Part shown: piece by piece, positions 23,283-36,400 of the stretch
Position numbering within the stretch: the first letter of the stretch is position 1
How the letters are laid out: each line of letters starts with the position of its first letter
Assembly: GCA_963970005.1 (NCBI GenBank)
Contig: CAXAMN010003002.1
Location: forward strand, 347,757-411,756
Direction of reading: 5' to 3'
Length of the DNA stretch: 64,000 nt
DNA from: Durusdinium trenchii
Taxonomy: Eukaryota; Sar; Dinophyceae; Suessiales; Symbiodiniaceae
Program-made: the position numbers and the translations under genes
Notes under the pieces: model-generated
Told to the model about the DNA's origin: nothing
Seen by the model: the letters and a program-made list of their open reading frames with translations, nothing else
Database searches by the model: none

Positions 23283-24170
23283 GATGATGTAGGGATCTCC
23301 TATTTTTGGTGGTGTGTGTGTGTGTGTTTTATTAATGGAATTGTATGTGTTGCTTTTTGATCGCTCTGCTGTTGTGGAAAGACACGTTCATCATCATTCA
23401 TTTTATAGTACGTGTTACATCCTTTTAACACCCTGATGTAGACAATCAATGTTCCAGTCCCATTCATTGTTTGCATTTTGTCAAGTGAGCCATATAGCTT
23501 GGCTCAGTGACCAGTTGCACTTTGACGGACCATCGATGGTGCAAATAGAACCCCCATAGCTACATGGATGATCATTTTGGTTTTGCTTAGGGTGATGACT
23601 TTCCCTGTGGCTGATTCTTAATTTTCCCTGTTCCTTAGGTTGAACAGTGAGCAATGGTGAAACCAGGTGAACGTGATTTGTTTCGTTTCTAGTGTAGATG
23701 TTGCACGATAGTACAGTTCATGCGTTTCCGTTCGAACACACTGACCGCTGTGTCGTTGCTGCATCTTCTCAATGTGCGTCCGTTCATTGGGCCTCAACCT
23801 CAAACAAGCGCGGGAGCACGAGTCCCCTTAAAACCGATGTTGTGGTGGGCTTCGCTTAGCAGCCTGATCGTCCGACTTGTGTGATTGTGCCATGTGATTC
23901 TGCGCACTCACCGCAGAATTGCGGCAGCTGAGCTGGAAGCAAGTGCTTCAGGAGACATTTGGATGTCAAGACCTTGCGACATTGCACGACCATGATACAG
24001 GAGCATTCAAGCTCATTCACACCCATTCCGCTCACCCCAAACCCCCCAAACCTGGCCACTCTTCTGCCATTTCATGCCGTTTTCCACCATCAACCATGCC
24101 TTGCCTTCCAGCTCGCTCGGTCGCCCGCCACCTCTGAGGTCGCGGGGAGTTGGTCTTTGCGCGCTCCCAG

Positions 24171-24263
24171 AACTTCGCTGGCTGGTTGCGCCTCGCAGGC
24201 GGAGCCGCGGCACCGCGCGGCGCGGACCGAGGCGCCCGAAGCTCGTGCGACCCGGAGCGCCAG
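24171..24263 (+). CDS. Possible GC-rich exon
   Basis: A 93-bp stretch lies between a CTCCCAG acceptor and a CAG-GTGAGG donor, open for 31 codons (NFAGWLRLAGGAAAPRGADR at its start). A second GC-rich open stretch follows at about 24,333-24,440 (VRDEFDAEHRKRTRHELARV, then a stop), but the phases do not join simply. GC-rich DNA opens many frames, so this is tentative. Confidence 0.3.
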
Positions 24264-26563
24264 GTGAGGAAGGTTGGATGTTAGCCTTTGCGCCGGAGCA
24301 TGGGCTATTGCTACAGCCTCGCCTCGCACAGGCGTGCGAGACGAGTTCGACGCGGAGCACCGCAAACGCACGCGGCACGAGTTGGCGCGAGTTGGGGCCT
24401 TCTTTTTGGGCATGTTGTACTCGAGCTCATCGGAATATAGGTAGTAGTTAGATACATATTAGTATAGGGTAGAGTGGTATAGATAGATATGGATATCTAA
24501 GCAGCAGATGTCACGAGTTCCAACCTTTCAAATTTCAGATTCCTTTGTGTTGCGTTGCGGTTCTGTTTGTGCTATCAATCCCGGCAACTCCAGGGTCAAG
24601 GGTCTTTACGAACGTTGGGTTCAGCACCTCTGTGCAGGTGTGTGTGTGTGTGTTTTTTTGCGCTGCTGCTAACCTTAGCTTTTGGAAATCATGGGATGTG
24701 TATGGATGTGCTCCTGTTGACAGCCCTGCATTCATGAACATGGACCACGGACAGCAGCTTGGTTTGTGGAACCAGACGCGGGATCAAGTCGGACAGGTGC
24801 AGGACCAAGTGAGAATGTGAGGTGTTCAAAATCCGAAAAGAAAACCATCACCTCAAAAGTGGTACAGGGTTGCCTGTGCTTGAACACTCTAGATGATATA
24901 TCATGATATATCGGGGGCTAAGAGCAGACCCAAGAAACCCACTCTTCCAGGTGTTTCTTTCGTCTTCCCCAGGAGACGGCGGAACTGGACCTTTGGGCCC
25001 TCTGCGACCTTTGGAACACCTTCCGCCGGAAGAAGCGTCGCTTGGGTCCGCAGCGGGGTGCCGAGTTGGAAGGGTCCGGACGACCCGTTCAGACGACCCG
25101 TTCGCTCGGCAGAGGGATCGGAAGGGTCGGATTTTTTTTATTTTGTTCGCGCAGGGGGGGGGACAAGGGGCCCGAAGCAAAGCTTATGTGAGGGGCCGGA
25201 GTCTGGCACCAAGAAATCTGAAAGTGCGTTCCAGGCACTTTTTCCATAGGTGGATCTGGGTGAAGGGGAGGGTGTGTTCTCTTGGTTGTTTTCGAGAGGA
25301 GAGAGGGCCACCCAGGATATAAGGAATTTGAAGAAAGCATGGGTTGAGGTTCATTTGGGGAACGAAGAGCCCAATCAAGGTTTTCCGTGTGAAAAGAAGA
25401 GTTCAAGATGTGCATTTGGGAGTTGGTATGGAACTGTTGTTAAGAGTTTCCCCCGAACTAAGACTAAGACACACCAGACAGGTGCATATGTTTGAGGATG
25501 AATTGAGATGCATTCATGTCCTGCCTGTAGAGGTGAATGTGTAGAACGTGAACTCTTCTCCCTGCTTCTGATTCGGAGAACATGCACCTTATCCTTCTAA
25601 GTTTGGGGTGAATCCTAAGTGAAAGAATTGCATGTGATTGCATGACATGTTGGAAACACCTGGAAGCATCACAGCACCCCTTTTCCGAAGCTCGCCGTGG
25701 GACCGAGACCCAGCGGTGGCTTTTCAAGGTTTTTCCTGGTGAAAAGGTGGATTGCCACATGAGATCTTCTTTTTGAAAGTTCATGAGAAGTGTAGAGCAA
25801 AAGGAAGAAGGGGAATCAACACAACTAGAGTTTGCCTCTAGTTTTGCCTCTCCCTAGGGCTCCTGGCCCACATCGAAGGTAGTTAGACCCCCCCCAAACC
25901 TACCGCAGCCCCACCGTCTCAGAAGATACGACTGGAGCCCGACCGGTCTATCATCTCCAAAACCGAACAACCCCTGTTGGTTCAGACCGAGACACCAGTG
26001 AGACGAACCGGTGAGACGAACTCAGCAACTCACTGAGGAATGCTCTCCCCTGCGGATGTGAAGTCTTTGAAGGACTGGCATCAGACTGCCATGATGGTTT
26101 TTATGTGCTTCGAAGCCGGAACACCTGATTTGACCAAACGAACAGAAGAGAAGACGGGTTGCATGTTCTTTTTCTTTTGGTGATTTTGGTGGGAGGGTGT
26201 CCAAGTTTTGACCCACCCTCCAATCCATGTGGTTCTGTGAACATCCGGGATGCGCAAGGGTGTGCAAGGGTGTCGGTGTGGATGCCGCCGCACATGGTCG
26301 TTGAGTCCAGCCTGATGCGAGGTTTGTGGGTCAGCCTGGATCAGCCGCGCATCTTTGATAGTTGGGGCCAGGTTTTGAACAAAGATGATCAGATGAAGTC
26401 AGTGTGACTGTAGGACCTACATGGTAGCAATATCCAAACCAAGAGGCTGGATTGGACAAATCACTGCCAAGCCGGGATTTTTAAAACAATTTTTGCAGGG
26501 CTACTTTGTGATGCTGCACCAGCAAAGCGACTGAAGGAAGTAACTGCTACCCTGTTGGCGCGT

Positions 26564-26616
26564 CAGAGAGAGAGAGAGAGAGAGTGAGTGAGTGAGTGAG
26601 TGAGTGAGAGTGAGAG
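26564..26616. repeat. AG / AGTG microsatellite
   Basis: An AG run passes directly into an AGTG (TGAG) run and then back to AG. About 53 bp. Confidence 0.95.
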
Positions 26617-27647
26617 GCCAGCCCGAACATCGCCATTGCTGGCGGACCCACCCATCCCCAGCACGTCGGACCATGCAGGATTGCTGGCCTTCTATGGCTT
26701 TCTATCGAGCATGCGAGTTGGGACACGGGTGGTATTCACATGGATGAACGACTTCGTCCCAGTGTGTGTGCAGCACCTTCTTCCGCTTCGGGGGAAGGGA
26801 ACACTGAGTCCACTGGGGGGATGACTGCCCGAAGGATGCGGAGGAGGGCACCAAGATCATGGCCGGAATGGACTATGAGCACCATGCCACTTGCCTTGTG
26901 TCGGTCGGGCTGAGGCATCACATGGCGAGATGCGCGTCGTGGGGCGGCGTCTTGGAACACGCCACCCCCTGAGAATGACAGGCGTCAGTTTGGAATGCAA
27001 CATGCCCAAAACCAATAGCCTCGTGAATTGATGTGAATTGGTTGATAGTGGTCCCCAAATAGAGAGGATGGCACGGTTTCCAATACATCCTTACGTTACT
27101 GCAGGATCAACTTGTCTATCATGTTCTATCATTTTCTATCTATCCATAGAGGGTTTAGGTCTCAAGCTTTCCAACTCCAATGGCTTTGGTGGTATTGGTG
27201 CTCACGAAAATGAGACGCCGGGATGACATGCTGACGACTCCAGCAGGGGTTCAAATGTGTTTTCCAAAGGCTTAGTCCAAAACACAAACACCACAAAACA
27301 CCAACTCATTTTGAGCTTCTGAATTTGCTGGAAGGCTGGCAGTGTACAGCCCGAAAGCTCGAATCTTTTCAGGTAGCCACAGGCAATGCAGAGCCTTTGG
27401 TGGAGGATGGTCTTTTGACCAAGGAGAGGCTGGAGAGGCAGCCAGCCTATCGGTCAAAAGGAGGTGCGTGATCAGCGTGAGACCATCATGGTCTCACCAC
27501 CTTGAAACAGAGTCGGAAGATCGAAAAAAAGGGCCAAATAAATACACAAAATGGACGCGGCAAGCTGATGACAGCTATAGTACTGTATATTAATTATAGT
27601 TATATCCCTCAACATTGGGCCACAAAGAACGGTGGCAGAGCATAAAA

Positions 27648-27760
27648 CCCAAACACTCCATGTATGGAATATATGCCGAGAAACGGCCAGGGGTGGTGGT
27701 AGTTTGGGGGGGTCAACTGATCGGTCGTCCTATGCCAGTCCCAGACAGGTCGTGTCTGGG
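27648..27760 (+). repeat. Fold-back repeat A-long, copy 1 (loop reversed)
   Basis: It starts CCCAAACACTCCATG and ends CCCAGACAGGTCGTGTCTGG(G). The ends are in the same orientation as in the 31,351 and 46,891 copies, but the middle carries CCAGGGGTGGTGG, the reverse complement of their GGCACCACCCCTGG. Confidence 0.8.
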
Positions 27761-27897
27761 AGATGTTTGAGAGGGCCGAAGTCCGAAGAAATCCTTGAAA
27801 CGGACTTGGCGATCGGAAAGGGCTTTTGGATGCTTATATAGCCTGGCCAGGTGAACGAAGCATGTCAACATACCCGACGGGGTGAACGTCCGAACTG

Positions 27898-27977
27898 ACC
27901 TGTAACAGCCAGTAAACAAGCAAATCACGATTTTTGAACAAGGCCTCTACTAACCATCATCATCCACTGTTACAGGT
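27898..27977 (+). mobile_element. MITE-like fold-back family C, copy 1
   Basis: An 80-bp element with terminal inverted repeats ACCTGTAACAG / CTGTTACAGGT, and an interior TAAACAAGCAAATCAC followed by CTAACCATCATCATCCA. It has the same length as the copy at 45,194 and is followed by the same short sequence (AGGATAGACCC). Confidence 0.8.
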
Positions 27978-28686
27978 ATTAGGATAGACCCCATACATAC
28001 ATTGACATACATGTTATATCATAACCATCCATCACTGCTGTTCTCATTTCAAGACACGTTGAGAGAGGTCAGTGAACCTCATGCCGGCATGCCATGCCAT
28101 GATTGCTTTGTCCCAATTTATGGGCCTTTCTGGGTTTTCACCCATGGAATGCTCAGAAGATGCCCAGAATGCCTCCCAAAAGAGCCATCGCCGCTGCCCC
28201 CCCGAACCCCGGCAGAATATCAGCACAACTACTCTCGTGGCACGAGACTTGCACTGCCCCGTCCGTCGAGACCTTGCAGGAAGACCTGCGGCGCAGCGAG
28301 ACCTGGATCCGCCAACGGATCTTTGTTCGGGGGCCCGGCCCCATCCGACGAGCCAAAGCCCGGTGCCGCTGGCGCTGGTGTTTTGGTGGGATGATTCGTT
28401 GGTTCCGCCCCGGTCCGATAGAAAATTGCCAAAGCAACTATAGACCTTCATGTCGTTTTTTTTTCCCCGAGATCCACCAAGAAATGTAGGGTATTCCATT
28501 GGAGGCCCCGACATGAAGGTGCTGGAATGATTCTTTGGGCCTTGACCAACTGCATCATGGCTGGACCAGATAAACGCCTGTGGCTCCAAGCCCCGGTAGG
28601 TTGACCTCCCTGGCGGTGTATTCTGTTCATGTTCCGCGGTCAACCCAGAGTTCCCGGGCTTTGACCCATAGCCATAGCCCATATAA

Positions 28687-28778
28687 CCCAGACACTCCAC
28701 GGGACTGGCATATTTTCCTACGTTGACCCCTGAAACCACCCCAATGTATGTAAATATTCCATGCATGGAGCGTCTGGG
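28687..28778 (-). repeat. Fold-back repeat A-short, copy 1
   Basis: It starts CCCAGACACTCC and ends GGAGCGTCTGGG, with a loop GACCCCTGAAACCACCCC. Arms of about 37 bp are inverted and imperfect. Confidence 0.8.
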
Positions 28779-31350
28779 ATATTTCTTTTTATTTTTCTGA
28801 GCGGCCTTGGCCTACCATCCTTTGCTGTTCTTTTCGGGCGCTGGTTGGTCGATTGCTTCACGGTGGGTCGAGGCACATTCGCTGCTGCGGATGGCAAAAG
28901 AAGAACCTCCCTTTTGCGTGCCTGGACATGAAAGGAGAACAGAGGCATGGGATTTTAAAGGGCATGTTGGAGATATGGTACCATGGTGTGGGATTAATAC
29001 AGTGGAACAATATATATATATAATATTTTACGCAATATTATTTGTGGAATAACTAATTCTCTATGGTCTATGAGCTTTTATGCATCGGGCATCAAGGTAA
29101 GGAAACCCGACTACAATCACTACTGGGTCTCTTCCCCCTAACGAATCATCCTTTCAAACTGTATCAAACTGTGTTTTCCCCCACTGACTTGCCTACCTCT
29201 CCCGCATCTCGCTACATCTGAGGAACTGTGTTTGGAGATGCGACTCACCCCGAGGCACACCGGTTTCCGTCGAGTAGAAGTCCATGTTCGCGCTGCAGCC
29301 CAGCATCGTTTCGTCCGTTCAGCAGCGACGCCACTGGACTACCCAGCCCACGACTATCCGGAATCTCCAACAACCGGACAGGATGCTCCTATATGTATGG
29401 CATTTATGTATGTATACTGTATATATATATATATTTATATGCATGTATGTGTGACTATACGCTCTGGTATGTTTATGTTCCATTATGTTCCTGTATTTTC
29501 CTACATCCGTTCGTATGATTTTCTCCAGTTCAAATGCAAATCTAAGTATGTGAGGCCTTTTTGCTGAGGGTTCTGATCAGATCTGCTCAGAAAGGGTCTC
29601 GGTCGGCTGAAGAGTCATCAATGGGTCGGGCATTCAGAATCGGCCAACTACCCAAACAGAAGCTCAACCAGCCGTTGGTCTTTGACCGAGCGTGCCTATG
29701 AGTAGTCCGCCGAAGGCTGACGGCACATGCCACATCTGACCACACCTCAAAGTGGCCTGCAAGTAGAGAGGTAAAGGGCTGAAACGAGGTCCAGCACATG
29801 TCTTGGTCCCAGAATTGATTGAAGGGGAACATCTTTCCTGGAAAGCCATGGCGTGAAGTTCCATGGGTTTCCGGCAGATGGTCCCTTAAACCAATTATAT
29901 TGACTTGTGACTTGTGCTTTTGTTGTTGAATACTTTTGCATATGTGTTACTACTCCAAAATCAAAAAAAACTGAACAATCATCATCTGAACACCTCTGGC
30001 CCTATGGCCCGCTGCATGATTTTGCGGGAGTGCACGCATGCAGGCTGCTGTTGGCATATATGTGGCTCGTGATGTGGCTCCTTCTTAGGTCCTTTTGATT
30101 CCCCCAACCCCACGAGGTCGGACCTTGCAGTACAACCCGACTTCGCAAGAAATGAAAACGTAGCCCGAAGCCCTGCAACTCGAACTAGTGATCCTCAGAG
30201 AGTAGCCATACCAGTCACCCTCCATCGTCACCTGTTTTCAAACGAGCTACGCAGCTACTGCCTGTAAGGCTGGGGCCAGCTGGGCTGCATTTTGGTGTCC
30301 CTGCTGTTTGGCCCTGCACCGATCCATAGACCTTTCTGCCAGGCCTTTGCCTTTGGAGCTGTCGACGAAGGCAACTCTGGAGGAGGTCCAGGGGCAACCG
30401 GAACCGAAGGAGGAGCAAGTGGGAAGAGGGTCGGCGCGGATGGATCGCTGGGTTGTCAGGGATGCTTCAAGGACTTGAAAACCGTGGTTTCAGAGTAGAT
30501 GGCACGGACCGAAACCGATGTCCTTTACATGGGGATTCATATAAACCACCTCTTAGGGTCTGTGCCATCTACTCTCAATCCATCTCAATCCACTATAAGA
30601 ACTTTAAGGGAACTGTGGATAGTGGACAACTTGGAAGTGCCGTGGAGCTGATGCTGAGCGACAATGACCATGCCTACCATTTCGGGACAAGGACTGGCCC
30701 GGCTTGTGATCTAGCTATAGTCCAGCAGCTATAGACTATAGATACAACTTGTCCAATGGTGCCTTGATGCATCCCACATACCCCTATACATCCCTTACTT
30801 ATTACATCCGTTGGAGATCGTTTGCGATGGGTTACCCGTTCATGGTGGGTTTGGTGGGTTCGGTCGACTCCTGCCAGCACTCGCGTTTTTCTCGGTCCAG
30901 CACGGAGTCCGACGACGGCGACGACGGCTCCTCGGCGCCCGTCTCCGAGGAGCCGAAAGCACCGAAAGCTGGCTACAATGGGCAGTCTCGAGGCTCTCCA
31001 CTTGAGAGATTATAAAAACCCCCCACCCAGGGAATTAGTATTCCCACCCAGGGTTTTTATACAACCTCACTTGGAACCTGACCATGACTTCTTGAGATTT
31101 GGTCGATGATGGTCGATGGCAAATGGACAATGAGCACAGGTCGTTCGAGGACTGACTTCCTCCCAACTTGCCCTGCCAACTTCGATCTATCATGATTTGT
31201 GGAGTCCATATTGAGCCCCATTTGTATGATAGAAAAGTGCATTGGACTCTTGTATTGCTCAAAAGCATGTCAATTTGATGAACGACTTTGGGATCCCTTT
31301 GGTCTCCTGAGGCGGTTTAGAGTTGGCTACACCTGTTTTTGGTTCTTATG

Positions 31351-31454
31351 CACACTCCATGGGACTGGAAGATATGTCGCCCCAGAGGTCGGCCCCCCAG
31401 GCACCACCCCTGGCCTGATCGGCCGTCCTATGGCAGTCCCAGACAGGTCGTGTT
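31351..31454 (+). repeat. Fold-back repeat A-long, copy 2
   Basis: CACACTCCATGGGACTGGAA at the left, GGCACCACCCCTGGCCTGAT in the middle, and CAGTCCCAGACAGGTCGTGT at the right. The right end is slightly truncated. Confidence 0.8.
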
Positions 31455-32376
31455 TGATTCTTATGTTCTTTGCCGAACACGGTCGTTTGGGTCGGCTTCT
31501 TGCAACACGCTCGGCCACCAGAACGCCGGCTTTCCGGCCGACGGGGGGTCGATCGAACTAAAGAAGCCTCTCCGACTCGAGGGAGTCCGAAGTTCCAAGT
31601 GTTTTGGGGTTGAGGGACCTCGCCGCGGTTCGTGGTCCAGGATCCCATTCGCAGAAACTGCACAGCCTCTTGGCACACTTCCAGAACAGGCGTCCTTGTT
31701 CGTGGTCCAGAGTCGATCCATCCTTTTCGACGGCCACCGTGTTCGGCCCACCGCGGTCTCCGCCGGCACGGCAACGCCAGGGGAGACCGACGGCGCGCGT
31801 TCCAGCTCCACGGCACGAGGAGGTCGGGGGGAAGACGCGGAGACGCGGAGAGCAACGGAGCTTCCGGAGGCGCCCCCCCCGGGGGGCCACACAAAGGAGC
31901 CTCAGAGGCACACGTTTGGATCCTCAAGATACCTGGCCATGGAAAGTGGGCATTTCCAACGCTAAACAAGTAGCGTGTTTCACTTGCCCTCGTTCCATGC
32001 ACCATTGCCTGACCCATAGGATCAGATGGGATCATGATGAATGCTAGTTTTGCAGTGAATAGGCTGAATTGGTGGGATTCGTTGGGCATGTTTACCTATC
32101 CCCTATCCCCAGTTGCTGGCTGATGTGGCTGAGTTATTGTCGTGTTTATGTGTTTTGCCGACAAACATGCAAACAAAATCAAACAAATGTGTATAGAAGA
32201 ACAACGCTTGCGCTCAAGTCAGCCTCCAAACGCCAAGTTGTTTTCTGGGAATGATTCCTCAGGGGCAGCACACAAGCACTTGGGTTCCCACATTTGAGGT
32301 TAGCACTTGGTGAGTTGAGCTACGTTGTAATATATATATATATTATATCACGAAAGGTAGCGGTTACGCTACCTGA

Positions 32377-32476
32377 NNNNNNNNNNNNNNNNNNNNNNNN
32401 NNNNNNNNNNNNNNNNNNNNNNNNNNNNNNNNNNNNNNNNNNNNNNNNNNNNNNNNNNNNNNNNNNNNNNNNNNNN
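32377..32476. other. Assembly gap (100 N)
   Basis: A run of exactly 100 N, the usual convention for a gap of unknown size. Confidence 0.99.
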
Positions 32477-32659
32477 CTTCCAGTCCTCAGCAGTGACAAA
32501 AAATCATGGAATTTACAGCGTTTTTTGTGGCTGTCCGGCAAAAAACACCGCAAAAACCGATGGTTTTTGATGCGTCTCGGTTAGAAAAATGACCGAAAAA
32601 AGACCAAAAACCAGGAAAGATTTTGTCAGAAAGGGTTTTTGAGGCTTTTGGAGGCTTCA

Positions 32660-32970
32660 AAATTGCACAAAACTATGGTATTTACAGGGTTTTGTGCACC
32701 TTCCCGGCAGAAAACGCCGGTATTTACACGGTTTTCTGCGCTTTTCCAGCGCTCAAGCGTGGTGCGCCTTTGGATCGACGGCTCCAAAATATTGTAAATA
32801 CCAGTGTTTTCAGCTCCTCCTGTCTTCAAGCGTGGCCTTAGACCTTGCCGCGGCTGTGGATCGACGGCAACGAAACCTCGTAAATACCAGTGTTTTTGAG
32901 CACGTCCTGTTTGCAAGCATGGCCTGCGGCCACGCAATTTACAGGGTCGCCGCACGTCACTATGTAAATC
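32660..32970. repeat. Degenerate direct and inverted repeats around GTATTTAC
   Basis: Two direct units of about 95 bp share TGGATCGACGGC, TGTAAATACCAGTGTTTT and AAGC-TGGCCT (about 32,762-32,836 and 32,855-32,930). The same core occurs inverted as GGTATTTACAGGGTTTT and GGTATTTACACGGTTTT at 32,680 and 32,722, and again at about 32,937-32,947. No coding frame is convincing. Confidence 0.75.
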
Positions 32971-33272
32971 CGAAGTTGCATTTGAGAAATTTGTGACTCC
33001 TTTTGAAGGCACGTCAACCTGTATTGAAACCGCTAGACCGCTACAGCTTCTGGAGGTTTTGTCAAGCGTTTGTGCACTAGTCTTTCTTTCATCACGCTCA
33101 CTCACTTCTCTTCAAACAAGTGGGGGGCCTCTCACCTCCTCCCGGATTACGCCTGATTCCCTGCTACCTTTCGTTCACCCCCCTCCTCTCTCAAGTATAG
33201 TATAATTATAGCAAGTATTATATCATTCACATATACATATATTTATATACACATATATATATATACATATAT

Positions 33273-33445
33273 TGTTAATCTCACCCTGGAGTTGAATGAT
33301 CCTAACCTTGGGGAAACCCGGTCCTCTTGTCCAAGCGGCCTCGCTCTTTGTCGACGATGTTCGGTCCACCCACCCACCCTTTCGGTAGGTTCGATCAAAA
33401 GGTCGTCATGCGAGACATCTGATTGGTAAGCTTGTGAGCTTCACA
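33273..33445 (-). repeat. 3' LTR (left end)
   Basis: 173 bp, identical by eye to 41,372-41,544. On the minus strand it begins TGTGAAGC and ends GATTAACA. Very short for an element with an 8-kb interior. It must hold the promoter and the polyadenylation signal. Confidence 0.95.
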
Positions 33446-33461
33446 CACCCTTTACTCTTTT
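33446..33461 (-). other. Polypurine tract
   Basis: Read on minus, AAAAGAGTAAAGGGTG directly precedes the 3' LTR. This is the expected plus-strand primer for reverse transcription. It overlaps the end of the polyprotein frame, whose stop codon lies at 33,452. Confidence 0.8.
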
Positions 33462-36400
33462 ATTTTGTAAAAGACTGTCTCGCCGGTCCATGGGAAGGAA
33501 GTCTTTCGATGTGCACATGTTCCCACCCAGTAGCTGCGTTCTCCTGCACACCCCTGTTGGTAGGTGTCCCTAAAAACTTCGAGTTTTCTCAAGTCAACAG
33601 GACAGTCAACAACCCCGACAGGTGAAAACAACTGATATCTTGGTTTCACGTGCACCCGAATGAGTTCTCCCTTTGGACCCATTTTCCAAAAATCCTCCTC
33701 ATGCATAGATTTGCCGATCTGTTCAGTCAACATGGCTTCTTCGGATGATCGAGTTGTTGTCGATCCATGCTGCTTGATCCATTTCAGTCGCTCCCGAGCA
33801 GTTAGCCGTTCTTTCAACGTGTGGTTTTCGTCCCGAAGGATGTATTTGCCAGTTCTTAAACACTCTCTCAAAGCACTGCTGTCCATTGTCTTCGTCAAGC
33901 AGTCGGCTAACATCGCTTGTGAGCAAACCCACCTGACGGTGGCATTATCACGAAGCCTCTCGCGAATCAGCAGACACTCTATAGTCGTCCTGTGTTCAGA
34001 ACACTGTGGCAACGCTGTTCGTGTCAAAAGGTCGTAGGCCGATTTACAGTCGGTGACTAGGCCTGCTTGATTCTGGCTCTTCAACAAAACCTCAGGATTC
34101 TTCCAATCACAGTCCGGGTCGAGGATCGTTGCCCACAGGATCCGGAGCCACAAAAGTCGGTCGACTGAATTGCTCAGTGCTGCTGCCTCGGCACCAAGTG
34201 TACTTCTGACAACTCTAGGAATCTTCTTACTATACCAGGCGACTGGAGCTACCACAGACCTCTTATTTTCCAGAAGCTCGGGTGTCGTTGCAAAGATTAT
34301 GGTTCCTTGTTGTGCCGTGGTATGTTTGGTGCATGAAAAGGAGGCATCCGAGAATGCACAGTAGGTCACTCTCTCGGGCTGGATCGGTAACACCATCAAT
34401 GAAACACGATTCTGCTTGGCCTCTGTCAGCACTTTGTTTCCCAAAACTAGATGTTTTACCTGTGCCCTAGTGACCTCACTCTGCAACTCTCCTACTTTGG
34501 CTGCTAGATCTGGCCTGCTATGTACTGCTGCATATTGGAGTGCTCCAATGAGGCTTCTGAAAGCGGTCCTTTCACCTTCTGAAATCAAGGATTCAGGATC
34601 TTCTTTGCGTCCCTTCCCAAGAGCGATGGGTTGTATCTTCTCGATGTAGGGGACCTGGTCGTACTCAATCGATCCATCATCCCACTGCCTAAAATGAATC
34701 CCGGTATAGGTGAATTCTCCTTCTTCAAAAGCCCCAAACTTAAATTTCTTCTCTACCCTACGTAGCATGTCCATAAACTTTGGACTGCCTCCGCCAATGC
34801 CGTCGTCAACGTGAATCCCAAGACAGCCTTCCAGACCATCCTGGGAGTGGTAGGTAAAAACGCAGGGATCGAGAGGTGATTGTCGACATCCTTGGCGTTT
34901 CAGTTCATCCCTAAACTCACAGAACCAAAGAAAGGGAGCATCTATCCTGCCATATGCTCCTCCATCCAGTTGCACCTGGTCTGTCTCTGACATGTTCAGG
35001 GCTTCACGCATTTCTGGAACCGGAACTAGACCTAGGGGTCGACCGTCACCTTTTCCATGAAGAAAAGCAGTTGAGATATCAAAAGAAATCAAAGGCCATT
35101 GATGACTAGCAACTGCTTGAAGCAAAACGGTCCTTCCATCCTTCGAGAGAGTTGGTGCATCATTGATCACCTGGTCCAAGTCAGGGTCCTCCCAACCTAT
35201 AACAATCAAACGGGCCTTGGCTTTCTTTCCTTCAGATGACAGATCCGTAGGTAATTCGTCTCCGGATGCTGTCTTCCAAACATACAGCCATCGGCAACGC
35301 ATGATGGCATTGTCGGGGATCTTGCCCTGGGATACTCTTCGAATTGTCTTGTGCTGCAACCAGGCGCCAAGTTCCTTATGCTTGGCCACTGCAAACCGTT
35401 TCTGATCTTCCTGGGACAACTCCTTCAACTTTATCTCAGTTCTCTTCTTCCGTTCAGAAACAGCGGCCAAAATCAGGGCATCTGGTGTTCCACCAGCACT
35501 TTCGATCTCACAGGCAGGTGTCACATCTATTTCCCAACACCGCCCCTGACCAACCTCCTGAAAGAAAATGGTGTCCCCAAACAATTCATCATCCTCAGGA
35601 ACCGGAACATCGGTGCCGTCCACCTCAACGTTCATGGAAGGTTTTCTAGTCGGAGCAGATACTTCTTCTTCAGGCTCAGGAACCAAAACATCTTCTGGTT
35701 CCCCAGGTGTCTCGCCGGGATCGGGCCGCTCGACATCGGGTTCACTCGGTTCAGGAAGATCATCTGGATCAAGCTCGCACAAGTCCTGGTGACCTATCCT
35801 ACGAGCCCAATCAGGAGCTGGTACTCTAAACTCTTCGGTGTCTTTGATCATCTTCCATTCCCTAAGTGAAGCTGCACGCAACTGTTGTGGACTGGCTCGA
35901 ACGAGACGATGGGCGTGCACCAACCATATCACCTTCCTACTTTCCACAAGGGCGACACGAGCAGGTCCAAACCACTGTCCTCGTTCCCGTCTCATGTTTC
36001 CACCTTTTCGTTTCCAATACAAAACCAAGTCCCCCACCTCAAAATTCTCCCTAACCGGTCTACTTCTCCGCAACATGATCCGTCTCAGACTGTTTGAATT
36101 ATCCAAGGAAATGAAAGCTCTTCGTGCGGATTCTCGGAGGTCTAAAGCTTCTTTGAACTTATTGGGGCCCTCATCTAGCGCTCTTTCATGACTCAGTGCA
36201 CTATCATCTGAAGTAACGGAACCCGGTAGTCTGGTCGCACACCCCGAAACCGCTTGTTCTGGTGAGTACCCAGATTTCCGTGTTAATGAGTTTTTCGCAT
36301 GGCATGCTTGGACTATGGCTCGTTTGAATGACTCCTCTTCTAGGATTGGTACCTCTAGATCCATACGTGTCAACATTCCCTTCAGGATGGATCCATGGGC

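Larger units (their letters stand above)
24500..33270. other. Repeat-rich region with scattered candidate exons
   Basis: I see several GC-rich plus-strand islands that may be exons: 28,255-28,385 (Gly/Ala/Pro-rich in one frame, TLQEDLRRSETWIRQR in another), 30,357-30,465 (ELSTKATLEEVQGQPEPKEE), 30,870-31,012 (acidic, STESDDGDDGSSAPVSEE) and 31,740-31,930 (Ser/Gly/Arg-rich). None has two proven splice sites. Fold-back repeats, microsatellites and the 100-N gap are listed separately. Confidence 0.4.

Noticed and set aside
30160-30235. tRNA-like minus-strand segment (CTAGTTCGAGTTGC) as a SINE head
   Set aside because: The B-box is imperfect, the anticodon arm does not form, and I see no second copy in the window.
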